5,853 nt of DNA from Firmicutes bacterium UBA1426. Lineage in GTDB: Bacteria > Bacillota > Clostridia > Peptostreptococcales > Anaerovoracaceae. The DNA lies in assembly GCA_002329675.1 (NCBI GenBank), contig DCUA01000055.1, positions 1 to 5,853 of the forward strand. The letters are read 5' to 3'. The notes below the pieces were generated by a model. It was not told where the DNA came from, searched no databases, and worked only from the letters and a program-made list of their open reading frames with translations. The translations under genes and the position numbers were made by a program. Below, piece after piece: positions 1 to 5,853 of the stretch; the stretch's first letter is position 1, and the number at the start of each line of letters is the position of its first letter.

Positions 1-674
1 GCCAGGTCACCGCTTTTCGTTACATGAGCCACAATGAAAACAGGTATATTTCTCACTTTGCCGATGCGCATCAACTCATTGGCACAGGCCCTGACCTGGG
101 ATACACTGCCCGGAGCCGATTCCAGCTCTGCAGAGTACATAGTCTGGATCGAATCGATCACCACAAAGCAGGGCGCAAGCTCATCCGTTATACTGAGGAT
201 GTTTTCCATATTTGTTTCCGCCAGCAGATACAGATTGTCCAGCTTCCCTCTGCACACCCGGTCGGCACGCATTTTTATCTGCTCCTCCGATTCTTCACCG
301 GAGACATATAGAACCGGTTGGCCTGCTTCTGCTATTCTGGATGCGGCCTGAATGATGAGAGTGGATTTTCCGATGCCCGGTTCACCGGAAATAAGCGTGA
401 GAGAACCTTTCACCAGTCCGCCTCCCAGCACGCGATCCAGCTCGCTTATTCCCGTATCTATCCTGCTCTTTGCACCAGACTTGACTTCGGATAACTTAAC
501 CGCTTTCGATCCCTTATCATGTTTGGACCGGCGCCGCTTGTCTTCTCCCGGGGCAGGTAATACCTTTTCCTCTATCATGGAATTCCATGCACCGCAAATG
601 CACTGTCCCATCCACTTAGGACTCTCGTTGCCGCACTCCTGACATACAAAAACTGTCGCAGCCTTTTTGCTCAT
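1..674 (-). CDS. radA: RadA/Sms, DNA recombination-repair ATPase (5' part only; runs off the window)
   Basis: RadA is a RecA-like, DnaB-like ATPase that helps process recombination intermediates, by branch migration and by unwinding at D-loops, in the cytoplasm. Only the first 224 codons are present; the family is usually about 450-460 residues. The missing part includes the KNRFG motif and the Lon-like C-terminal domain. Visible in order: an N-terminal zinc finger (C11, C14, C25, C27), a basic linker at about 45-60, Walker A GEPGIGKST at 97-105 with K103, the SGEES motif at 125-129, Walker B VVID at 171-174 followed by SIQT, and the conserved VSQVRACANELM stretch at 191-202. The start is ATG at 674. 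An AGGAAAGAGGT purine tract lies just upstream, with GAGGT only 4 bases from the ATG. The second zinc-finger pair is CxC where E. coli and B. subtilis RadA have CxxC. The gene lies downstream of the EF-G-like gene but is separated from it by a terminator. Identity is very secure. Confidence 0.96.
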   Translation of the reverse strand, partial: MSKKAATVFVCQECGNESPKWMGQCICGAWNSMIEEKVLPAPGEDKRRRSKHDKGSKAVKLSEVKSGAKSRIDTGISELDRVLGGGLVKGSLTLISGEPGIGKSTLIIQAASRIAEAGQPVLYVSGEESEEQIKMRADRVCRGKLDNLYLLAETNMENILSITDELAPCFVVIDSIQTMYSAELESAPGSVSQVRACANELMRIGKVRNIPVFIVAHVTKSGDL

Positions 675-748
675 ATTGACCTCTTTCCTGTATCTGCCGG
701 AACAGCCTCCATCCAAAGGGCTATTCCCTGCGGTTGGGTTTTTGCTGT

Positions 749-783
749 AGAAAAACTCCACTATACTTTCGCACAGTGGAGTT
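749..783 (-). terminator. Intrinsic terminator of the EF-G-like gene
   Basis: Read on the minus strand, AACTCCACTGTGC pairs with GTATAGTGGAGTT around a GAAA loop. This gives 13 pairs, including two G-U wobbles; the outer nine are perfect Watson-Crick pairs, and the loop is a GNRA type. The 3' arm runs straight into a short T tract (five Ts in total, the first two inside the stem). It begins 20 bases after the TAG stop of the EF-G-like gene. The T tract exists only in the minus direction; on the plus strand the hairpin is followed by CTTATTATAAT, so it looks unidirectional. Confidence 0.87.
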
Positions 784-803
784 CTTATTATAATGGGATG
801 AGA

Positions 804-2759
804 CTATTGTTCTTCGCTCTTGGTTTCGGCAATGATCTTTTCCGCTAAATGAGCAGGAACCTCTTCATAACGCTCGAATTTCATGGTGAAGCTTCCCCTT
901 GCCTGGGTCATGGCACGAAGAGTGATCGCATACTTGAACATCTCCGCCTCCGGCACCTCCGCAACGACTTTCTGACCGCCGCCATGCAGGGGCTCCATCC
1001 CCAGGATCTTGCCTCTTCTCTTGTTCATATCTCCCATGATATCGCCCATATATTCATCAGGTACCGTAACCTCCACGTGCATTACCGGCTCCAGCAGAAT
1101 GGGTTTTGCCTCCACAATGCCCTTCTTAAAGGCAAGGCTGGCAGCAATTTTAAATGCCATTTCGTTGGAGTCCACATCGTGGTAGGATCCATCATAAAGT
1201 ACTGCTTTAATGTTTACAACCGGGAATCCTGCCAGAGGACCTTTTTCCATACTCTCTCTCAAGCCCTTTTCAACAGCAGGAACGTAGTTTTTCGGTACAG
1301 ATCCACCGAAGAGCTCTTCTGAAAACTCGAAGGTTTCCTGGCTGGGTGAGAAGCGGATGTGCACATCGCCGTACTGGCCTGCACCACCGGATTGCTTTTT
1401 ATGTTTACCTTGAACATCGGAGCTGCCTTTGATGGTCTCTCTGTAAGCGATCTTCTGATCCACCAGATCCACCTCGACTCCGTACTTTTCCTTCAGCTTG
1501 GCAGTGATAATTCCGATCTGAATGTCGCCCTGACCGCCTATAAGAGTTTGATGCGTCTCCGCATTTCTCTGCAATGTAAAGGAAGGATCTTCTTCGAGGA
1601 GCTTCAGTATTCCCGAGTTGATCTTGTCCTCATCACCTTTTACCTTTGCTTCGACAGCCATAAATAGCGAAGGTTCGGGGAAGGCTACCGGCGGGAACTC
1701 GATAAAGTTGGCCTTATCGCACAGGGTATCACCGGTCTGGGTAAATTGCAGCTTTGTCGCGGCAACGATATCTCCGGCCTCTACTGCGGAAGCCTCTCCT
1801 TGTGTCTTTCCTCTCAGGTAGAAGATAGTACCCATCTTTTCCGGTTTCTCTGCTCTTGCATTGTAGAGCTCGGTACCTTGAGTGATTTTACCGCTTATTA
1901 CCTTGACCAGAGAGATCTTTCCTACGAATGGATCCGCGAGAGTCTTAAAGACAAAGGCAGCAGCAGGGGCATTGACATCGCATTTTCTCGTTACAGCCTC
2001 ACCTTTTGCGTCAACACCGGGGTATCCGGGATGATCGCCGGGAGCCGGAGCATATTTCAGGATCGCATTAAGGAATTCTTTCACACCTTTGCCATCCAAA
2101 GAGCAGCAGGTCAGTACAGGTGTGATGGATCTGGATGCGATGCCCTTCATCAGACCTTGATTGAATTCCTCATCTGTGAATTCCTCTCCGCCAAAGTACT
2201 TCTCGAGAAGTTCTTCATCACTTTCGGCAACCGCTTCTGTAAGAGCTTCCTTCACATCACCTTCAATAGGTTCTGTCAACAGAACTACAGAGGTTCCAAA
2301 CTTATTTTTCAGGTCTTCTATCACTTTATCTACATCCACATTTTCCTTGTCGATCTTATTGATCAGGAAGAAGGTTGGAATATTGTATTCCTTGCAGGAG
2401 TTCCATGCTTTTTCTGTTCCGACCTGGACACCGGCAAAAGCATCAACAAGAATTGCAGCGGCTTCACAGGCTCTTAAGGCAGAGTTCACATCTCCCACAA
2501 AATCAAAATAGCCCGGTGTATCAACAAAATTGATCTTTGTTTTGTTATACTCCACCGGCACGATGGATGCGTTGATGGAATAACCTTTTTCTATCTCCAT
2601 TTTATCGTAGTCCGATACTGTATTCCCGTCTTCTACTCTCCCGAGTCTTGTAATCACACCGGTAGCCAGAAGTGCGGCCTCCAAAAATGTAGTTTTGCCG
2701 CTTCCTCCATGCCCAACAAGTGCAACATTTCTGATTGCATTACTTGTGTAGCCTTTCAT
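804..2759 (-). CDS. fusA: EF-G-like translational GTPase (second elongation factor G, G' subdomain reduced)
   Basis: This is a five-domain translational GTPase of the EF-G-2/EF-G-like group, expected to bind the ribosome in the cytoplasm; its exact role (translocation, recycling or a stress function) is not settled for this subgroup. The G domain has G1 GHGGSGKT at 16-23, a switch I stretch EKGYSINAS at 57-65, G3 DTPG at 80-83 and G4 NKID at 134-137. Domain II is about 265-345, III about 363-440, IV about 441-558 and V about 559-640. Domain IV keeps QSGGAGQYGDV at 456-466 and the tip loop GSYHDVDSNEMAF at 524-536, with H527 matching the translocation histidine of EF-G. At 651 residues it is about 40 shorter than usual (near 690). 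The shortfall falls between about 160 and 172, inside the G' insert. The G5 region reads TCCSLDGKG, where CGSA is usual. The start is fixed by AGGAGG 9 bases before the ATG. It is not next to rpsL, rpsG or tuf, so it is probably a paralogue of the housekeeping fusA; the symbol is therefore approximate. Confidence 0.92.
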   Translation of the reverse strand: MKGYTSNAIRNVALVGHGGSGKTTFLEAALLATGVITRLGRVEDGNTVSDYDKMEIEKGYSINASIVPVEYNKTKINFVDTPGYFDFVGDVNSALRACEAAAILVDAFAGVQVGTEKAWNSCKEYNIPTFFLINKIDKENVDVDKVIEDLKNKFGTSVVLLTEPIEGDVKEALTEAVAESDEELLEKYFGGEEFTDEEFNQGLMKGIASRSITPVLTCCSLDGKGVKEFLNAILKYAPAPGDHPGYPGVDAKGEAVTRKCDVNAPAAAFVFKTLADPFVGKISLVKVISGKITQGTELYNARAEKPEKMGTIFYLRGKTQGEASAVEAGDIVAATKLQFTQTGDTLCDKANFIEFPPVAFPEPSLFMAVEAKVKGDEDKINSGILKLLEEDPSFTLQRNAETHQTLIGGQGDIQIGIITAKLKEKYGVEVDLVDQKIAYRETIKGSSDVQGKHKKQSGGAGQYGDVHIRFSPSQETFEFSEELFGGSVPKNYVPAVEKGLRESMEKGPLAGFPVVNIKAVLYDGSYHDVDSNEMAFKIAASLAFKKGIVEAKPILLEPVMHVEVTVPDEYMGDIMGDMNKRRGKILGMEPLHGGGQKVVAEVPEAEMFKYAITLRAMTQARGSFTMKFERYEEVPAHLAEKIIAETKSEEQ

Positions 2760-2768
2760 CTAAAGCAC

Positions 2769-2774
2769 CCTCCT
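2769..2774 (-). promoter_or_regulatory. Ribosome binding site of the EF-G-like gene
   Basis: On the minus strand a perfect AGGAGG is followed by a 9-base spacer and the ATG at 2759. This is near-ideal Shine-Dalgarno geometry. It suggests efficient translation and confirms the start codon. Confidence 0.9.
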
Positions 2775-2793
2775 GTTAATAATATTAAAATGG

Positions 2794-2807
2794 AATCCCG
2801 AAGGATT
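2794..2807 (-). promoter_or_regulatory. UUCG-loop hairpin in the 5' leader of the EF-G-like gene
   Basis: Read on the minus strand, AATCC and GGATT pair around TTCG. The result is a 5-bp stem closed by C-UUCG-G, one of the most stable RNA tetraloops. It lies about 10 bases after the inferred transcription start and about 20 bases before the ribosome binding site. It could stabilise the 5' end of the mRNA. Alternatively the same bases could act as a DNA operator, because they contain one copy of the repeated dyad listed separately. It is too short and lacks the T tract needed for a terminator. Confidence 0.55.
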
Positions 2808-2843
2808 TTACCATAGCATTAAAATTATATCATCCCAAAGGAT
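2795..2843. repeat. Two near-identical 12-base dyads, ATCC-N4-GGAT
   Basis: On the plus strand ATCCCGAAGGAT (2795-2806) and ATCCCAAAGGAT (2832-2843) match at 11 of 12 bases, and each is an inverted repeat of ATCC/GGAT. Their centres are 37 bases apart. The second copy lies wholly inside the 17-base spacer between the -35 and -10 boxes; the first lies in the transcribed leader. The arrangement resembles a pair of operators for a dimeric repressor, but no regulator is known to bind this sequence as far as can be judged here. Confidence 0.5.
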
Positions 2844-2852
2844 AAATGGCAA
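2817..2852 (-). promoter_or_regulatory. Sigma-A promoter of the EF-G-like gene
   Basis: Read on the minus strand, the -35 box is TTGCCA (2847-2852; five of six consensus bases). It is followed by exactly 17 bases and the -10 box TATAAT (2824-2829; six of six). TG one base before the -10 box makes it an extended -10 promoter. Transcription would start near 2817, giving a leader of about 58 bases. The -35 box lies 6 bases past the stop codon of the upstream membrane gene, and no terminator is seen between them. Readthrough from the synthetase operon could therefore add to this promoter. Confidence 0.88.
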
Positions 2853-2858
2853 AGAAAA

Positions 2859-3338
2859 TTATTCTTCCTGCTGTTCTTCTGCATATTCCGGGCCCTTGAA
2901 TATAGGGAGCCGTGCCGCTACCATCGTAAAAACTCCTGCAAACAAAAGTCGTCCCACTGAGATGACCAGCATGCTTGCACCTGCAGTACCCCAAATTGCA
3001 GTTGTCTCAATGATACCATGGCAGGTAAAGAAGAACACGGCAATCAGTATAAAATCCTTTTTCGGCAAAGGGCTTCTCTTGTTCATCTCGATGAGGGTCC
3101 CGGTTCCGTAGGTGACTCCCATTACAGTAGCTACAAGCAGAGGCAGGATAGCTGGAGGAGACAGGCCCAGCACTTTTGTCACGGGTGCGAGCTTTTTCGC
3201 AAGCTTCTCCATAACATGATATACATGAAAGAATTCTATGAGGATCATCAAGGGTATGAGCACCTTCAGTACGTTGAGGACGGTAGAGATGCTGCCTGTG
3301 AAAATCTCATTCAGGATTACTGACCAGGAGGCTGTCAT
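2859..3338 (-). CDS. Nucleoside recognition (Gate) domain membrane protein, second of a pair
   Basis: A 159-residue hydrophobic protein of the Gate/nucleoside-recognition superfamily, which includes SpmA, SpmB, YjiG and the Gate domains of FeoB. Its substrate is unknown. Likely membrane segments are about 21-38, 61-84, 95-112 and 122-143. It has YGTG at 77-80 and CHGIIETT at 106-113, matching the YG and CH-containing motifs of its partner. The C-terminus is an acidic tail (EYAEEQQEE). The start at 3338 is chosen because GGAGG lies 9 bases upstream and because ATG overlaps the partner's TGA stop in an ATGA junction. A longer reading frame reaching 3470 exists, but it adds 44 polar, cysteine-rich residues that simply overlap the partner gene out of frame. 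Coupled translation and a heteromeric complex with the partner are likely (inference). SpmA/SpmB proper are longer (close to 180-200 residues), so a sporulation role cannot be assumed. Confidence 0.82.
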   Translation of the reverse strand: MTASWSVILNEIFTGSISTVLNVLKVLIPLMILIEFFHVYHVMEKLAKKLAPVTKVLGLSPPAILPLLVATVMGVTYGTGTLIEMNKRSPLPKKDFILIAVFFFTCHGIIETTAIWGTAGASMLVISVGRLLFAGVFTMVAARLPIFKGPEYAEEQQEE

Positions 3339-3769
3339 AGGAAAACACCTCCCAGCCGCGAAATAATCAGACCCACTATAATAGCTGCAAACACCCTGTA
3401 CAGAACAAATTTGCCGGCGGGCAGACCGATTTGTCTGCTCAAGGCATACTCTACCGGCAATGAATGACATACGAGTCCCATCATAGCGATCGTTGTGATC
3501 TCTGCCCCTGTAAATCCAAACTGGGAGGAGGCAGCAATGGCACCATATTCATCCGTAAATAACCCGGTAATAAGCGGAACCACCGCTTCACCCGGCAGAC
3601 GAAAAATCTTCATGGCCGGCTCGAATATTCCCTCCAGAAATGTCATGACAGGAGAATACTTAACTAATACCACCAGAGCATAAACAGGCAAAACCACCTT
3701 CATCAGCATGAGGGTGGTTTTAATCGCTTTGATAAAACCGGTCTTTATTGTTTGAAGGGCAAGATCCAT
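3335..3769 (-). CDS. Nucleoside recognition (Gate) domain membrane protein, first of a pair
   Basis: A 144-residue integral membrane protein of the Gate/nucleoside-recognition type. Likely membrane segments are about 19-36, 57-80, 90-108 and 121-138. The stretch GIFEPAMKIFRLPGEAVVPL at 47-66 closely resembles the conserved entry to the Gate domain, including the PGEA turn also found in E. coli YjiG. It is followed by EYGA at 74-77 and CHSLPVEYA at 101-109. The start is ATG at 3769, because GGAGG lies 6 bases upstream. A TTG codon at 3790 would add seven residues, but the ribosome binding site sits inside that extension. The gene begins 32 bases after asnS and ends in an ATGA overlap with its partner, so it is probably in the same transcript as asnS. 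Transport of a small solute, nucleoside or metal is possible but unproven; the substrate cannot be read from the sequence. Confidence 0.82.
   Translation of the reverse strand: MDLALQTIKTGFIKAIKTTLMLMKVVLPVYALVVLVKYSPVMTFLEGIFEPAMKIFRLPGEAVVPLITGLFTDEYGAIAASSQFGFTGAEITTIAMMGLVCHSLPVEYALSRQIGLPAGKFVLYRVFAAIIVGLIISRLGGVFL
3348..3352 (-). promoter_or_regulatory. Ribosome binding site deciding the start of the second Gate gene
   Basis: GGAGG (within GGGAGGTG on the minus strand) lies inside the end of the first Gate gene, 9 bases before the ATG at 3338. It sets the short 159-residue form over the upstream-extended frame and supports translational coupling through the ATGA overlap. Confidence 0.85.
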
Positions 3770-3775
3770 TGAGTT

Positions 3776-3780
3776 CCTCC
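3776..3780 (-). promoter_or_regulatory. Ribosome binding site deciding the start of the first Gate gene
   Basis: GGAGG on the minus strand lies 6 bases before the ATG at 3769. Because it falls within the reading frame that would follow the alternative TTG at 3790, the TTG start is unlikely. Confidence 0.83.
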
Positions 3781-3801
3781 AAAATTCCAATCGGATATAT
3801 C

Positions 3802-5196
3802 CTAAAACTCAGCCGACTTTGGTGTTCTTGGGAAGGGCAGTACATCGCGAATATTGGAAACTCCCGTGATGTACATGATGATCCGCTCAAAGCCCAGTCC
3901 GTAGCCTGCATGCTTAACGCCGCCATACTTTCTCAGATCCATGTACCAGCTGTATTCTTCTTCCGCAAGCCCCGCTTCTCTGATACGGTCAAGGAGTATG
4001 TCATAGCGCTCTTCTCTCTGACTCCCTCCGACGATCTCGCCTACGCCAGGAACTAATAGATCCATGGCTGCGACCGTCTTTTCATCATCGTTCAAACGCA
4101 TGTAGAAAGCCTTGATCTCCCTGGGATAATCGGTGACGAATACAGGTTTCTTGAATATCTTCTCTGTGATGTATCGCTCATGCTCTGTCTGCAGATCGAT
4201 CCCCCACTCCACCGGGTATTGGAATTTCTCACCCGATTTTTTCAGCAGGTCGATTGCCTCGGTATAAGTGATTCGCTGAAAATCAGATTCCACCAGGTTT
4301 TCAAGCCGTTCCAGAAGACCTTTATCCACAAATTCATTGAAGAAGGCCATTTCCTGTGGGGCTTTTTCCATGATGAATCTCACGATGTATTTGATCATTT
4401 CTTCTGCCAGATCCATATTATCCGACAGGTCTGCAAAGGCCACTTCCGGTTCAATCATCCAGAACTCGGAAGCGTGTCTTGAAGTGTTGGAATTCTCTGC
4501 ACGGAAAGTAGGCCCAAACGTGTATACCTTGCGGAAAGCCAGAGCAAAGGCTTCTGCTTCCAGTTGTCCGCTTACCGTCAAGTTTGTCGCTTTGCCGAAG
4601 AAGTCCTGACTGTCGTCTACCTTTCCATCTTCAGTACGGGGAGGCGAATCCAGGTCCAAGGTCGTCACCCGGAACATTTCACCGGCGCCCTCAGCGTCGC
4701 TTCCTGTGATGATCGGCGCATGCACATATACGAAATTCTGCTCCTGAAAGAACCTGTGAATGGCATAGGCCACTAAGGATCTTACTCTGAAGACAGCGGA
4801 GAAAGTATTGCTCCTGGGACGAAGATGTGCAATCTCTCTGAGGAATTCCAGGCTGTGGCGTTTCTTCTGCAATGGATAGTCCGGCGCAGAACCTGCCTCC
4901 ACAGTGACTTCAGCCGCTTTGATCTCAAAGGGTTGTTTGGACTCCGGAGTCAGTACAAGAGTGCCTCTCACCGTCAGACCGGATGCTATGGAAACCCTGG
5001 AGATCTCACTGAAGTTATGGATGTATTCCTCTTCGTATACTACCTGAATGGATTTGAAGCAGCTACCGTCGTTGAGTTCAATAAAACCAAACTTGTTGGA
5101 GTTACGATTGGTTCGTACCCAGCCACTGATCTGTACTTCCTTATCCGCAAAAACTTCAGGGGTTTCAAATATCTCTTTTACTAATATATCCTTCAT
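3802..5196 (-). CDS. asnS: Asparaginyl-tRNA synthetase
   Basis: This enzyme charges tRNA-Asn with asparagine using ATP, in the cytoplasm. It is a class IIb synthetase of 464 residues, the normal bacterial length. The N-terminal OB-fold anticodon-binding domain covers about 1-105 and includes [11 protein letters not shown] at 21-31 and [10 protein letters not shown] at 36-45. Class II motif 1 is around 149-173 ([16 protein letters not shown]). Motif 2 is at about 222-236 with [10 protein letters not shown]232 being the ATP-binding arginine position. Motif 3 [12 protein letters not shown] is at 431-442 with R438. The GEMF turn at 172-175 and the missing AspRS-type insertion favour AsnRS over AspRS. 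The start is fixed by AGAAGGT 6 bases before the ATG. It follows lysS by 15 bases and precedes the Gate pair by 32, so it sits mid-operon. No T-box fits in the 15-base gap; any such control would lie upstream of lysS. Its presence implies direct charging of asparagine, although the amidotransferase route could coexist. Confidence 0.97.
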   Translation of the reverse strand: MKDILVKEIFETPEVFADKEVQISGWVRTNRNSNKFGFIELNDGSCFKSIQVVYEEEYIHNFSEISRVSIASGLTVRGTLVLTPESKQPFEIKAAEVTVEAGSAPDYPLQKKRHSLEFLREIAHLRPRSNTFSAVFRVRSLVAYAIHRFFQEQNFVYVHAPIITGSDAEGAGEMFRVTTLDLDSPPRTEDGKVDDSQDFFGKATNLTVSGQLEAEAFALAFRKVYTFGPTFRAENSNTSRHASEFWMIEPEVAFADLSDNMDLAEEMIKYIVRFIMEKAPQEMAFFNEFVDKGLLERLENLVESDFQRITYTEAIDLLKKSGEKFQYPVEWGIDLQTEHERYITEKIFKKPVFVTDYPREIKAFYMRLNDDEKTVAAMDLLVPGVGEIVGGSQREERYDILLDRIREAGLAEEEYSWYMDLRKYGGVKHAGYGLGFERIIMYITGVSNIRDVLPFPRTPKSAEF

Positions 5197-5211
5197 TGTT
5201 GTACCTTCTTA

Positions 5212-5853
5212 TTAAATTGGCTTCATAGTTGGAAACAGGATGATATCCCGTATGGACGGTGCATCCGTGATCAGCATGATCAACCTGTCAATGCCGATCC
5301 CAAGACCGCCCGTGGGTGGCAGCCCTACCTCCAGAGCGTTTACAAAATCTTCATCCATGGGATGTGCCTCATCATCCGATCCGTCATCCAGCTGAGCCTG
5401 CTGCTCCTTGAACCGGTTGTACTGGTCAATGGGATCGTTGAGTTCGGAGAATGCATTGGCGATCTCCCATCCGTTGATATAAGCCTCGAATCTCCTCGTG
5501 ATCCGCGGATCCTTCGGATCCCGTTTTGAAAGAGGAGAGACTTCAACGGGATGTCCTGTGACAAAAATCGGTCCATCCAGATATCCCGGCGCATCTTCGC
5601 AATATGTCTCGAACATCTCTGCAATGATCTTGCCCCGCGGAAGGCCTTTGACTTCTGACTTGTCCATGCCATATGCGATGGCGGCTTTCTGTGCTTCTTC
5701 ATCTGTGTCGATCTTTGAGAAGTCCACACCTGTGATCTCCGCAATTGCTTCCGCCATATCCACTCTTCTCCACGGCGGTGTGAGATCAAATGTTTTCCCC
5801 TGATAATGGATGATCATCGAGCCATTGGCCTTTTGTGCAGCCTGAGATACCAC
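5212..5853 (-). CDS. lysS: Lysyl-tRNA synthetase, class II (3' part; starts outside the window)
   Basis: Class IIb lysyl-tRNA synthetase charges tRNA-Lys with lysine in the cytoplasm. Only the last 213 codons are present; the family is near 495 residues, so roughly 280 N-terminal residues (OB fold, motifs 1 and 2) lie beyond the right edge. Counting from the first visible codon: TPPWRRVDM at 25-33, TGHPVEVSPLSK at 99-110, the ELNDP amino-acid-binding stretch at 137-141, ALEVGLPPTGGLGIGIDRL at 173-191 (motif 3, arginine at 190), and the family C-terminus IRDIILFPTMKPI at 201-213. The codon at the very edge is GTG but is an internal valine, not a start, since homologous sequence clearly continues upstream. 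It ends with TAA and is followed 15 bases later by asnS, so the two synthetases are almost certainly cotranscribed. lysS is more often followed by rRNA or unrelated genes, so this pairing is a lineage feature. Confidence 0.96.
   Translation of the reverse strand: MVSQAAQKANGSMIIHYQGKTFDLTPPWRRVDMAEAIAEITGVDFSKIDTDEEAQKAAIAYGMDKSEVKGLPRGKIIAEMFETYCEDAPGYLDGPIFVTGHPVEVSPLSKRDPKDPRITRRFEAYINGWEIANAFSELNDPIDQYNRFKEQQAQLDDGSDDEAHPMDEDFVNALEVGLPPTGGLGIGIDRLIMLITDAPSIRDIILFPTMKPI

Noticed and set aside
682..716. Possible radA promoter TTGGAT, 16 bases, GATACA on the minus strand
   Set aside because: The -10 box matches only three of six bases, and the resulting transcript would begin at the ribosome binding site, leaving almost no leader.
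713..743. Hairpin followed by GTTTTT on the plus strand, resembling a plus-strand terminator
   Set aside because: The stem is interrupted by a four-base bulge and no plus-strand gene lies upstream for it to terminate.
789..794. TATAAT on the plus strand near the end of the EF-G-like gene
   Set aside because: No -35 box lies about 17 bases upstream and no plus-strand gene follows; it is part of the AT-rich tail next to the terminator.
1746..2477. Long open frame on the plus strand (243 codons) and several other plus-strand frames across the EF-G-like gene and asnS
   Set aside because: They lie wholly antisense to strongly conserved coding sequence, their translations show no family motifs, and they lack ribosome binding sites; they are by-products of codon bias.
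3339..3470. 44-residue N-terminal extension of the second Gate protein
   Set aside because: It overlaps the first Gate gene out of frame, is polar and cysteine-rich unlike the family, and the GGAGG 9 bases before the ATG at 3338 marks the real start.
3793..3802. Perfect 10-base palindrome GGATATATCC overlapping the asnS stop codon
   Set aside because: Short and AT-centred, it does not extend outward and has no T tract, so it is easily expected by chance and is not a terminator.
5340..5789. 149-codon minus-strand frame within lysS
   Set aside because: It is in the wrong frame relative to the clear LysRS sequence, is rich in Arg, Ser and Met, and has no recognisable family features.

Overview
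All genes in this window lie on the minus strand. They look like ordinary chromosomal genes of an anaerobic, low-to-mid GC Firmicute, most likely class Clostridia. The reasons are strong AGGAGG-type ribosome binding sites, a near-perfect sigma-A promoter, a clostridial-type second EF-G, and a pair of small 'nucleoside recognition' (Gate/SpmA-SpmB-like) membrane proteins. Genus and species cannot be read from the sequence. No RNA genes, mobile elements, CRISPR arrays or phage genes were seen.

In transcription order (high to low coordinate), the window opens inside lysS (lysyl-tRNA synthetase, class II; last 213 codons). Asparaginyl-tRNA synthetase (asnS) follows after 15 bases. After another 32 bases come two small membrane proteins, 144 and 159 residues, joined by a 4-base ATGA stop/start overlap. 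This tight spacing, with no visible terminator inside, suggests one lysS-asnS-gateA-gateB transcript whose promoter lies outside the window.

Just after the last membrane gene is a strong sigma-A promoter (TTGCCA, 17 bases, TATAAT, extended -10 TG). It drives a 651-residue EF-G-like GTPase. The promoter spacer and the 5' leader each carry one copy of a 12-base dyad, ATCC-N4-GGAT. A 13-bp hairpin with a GAAA loop and a T tract ends this unit. Beyond it is radA, which runs off the left edge of the window (first 224 codons present).

The genes concern translation (two class IIb aminoacyl-tRNA synthetases and a translational GTPase) and recombination repair (RadA), plus a membrane pair of unknown substrate. 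The points most worth a second look are: (1) the EF-G paralogue appears to have lost most of its G' subdomain; (2) the RadA zinc finger is CxxC...CxC, one residue short of the usual CxxC...CxxC; (3) the duplicated dyad at the EF-G-like promoter; (4) the Gate-protein pair embedded in a tRNA synthetase operon. No clearly new multi-gene system such as a defence island or biosynthetic cluster is visible.
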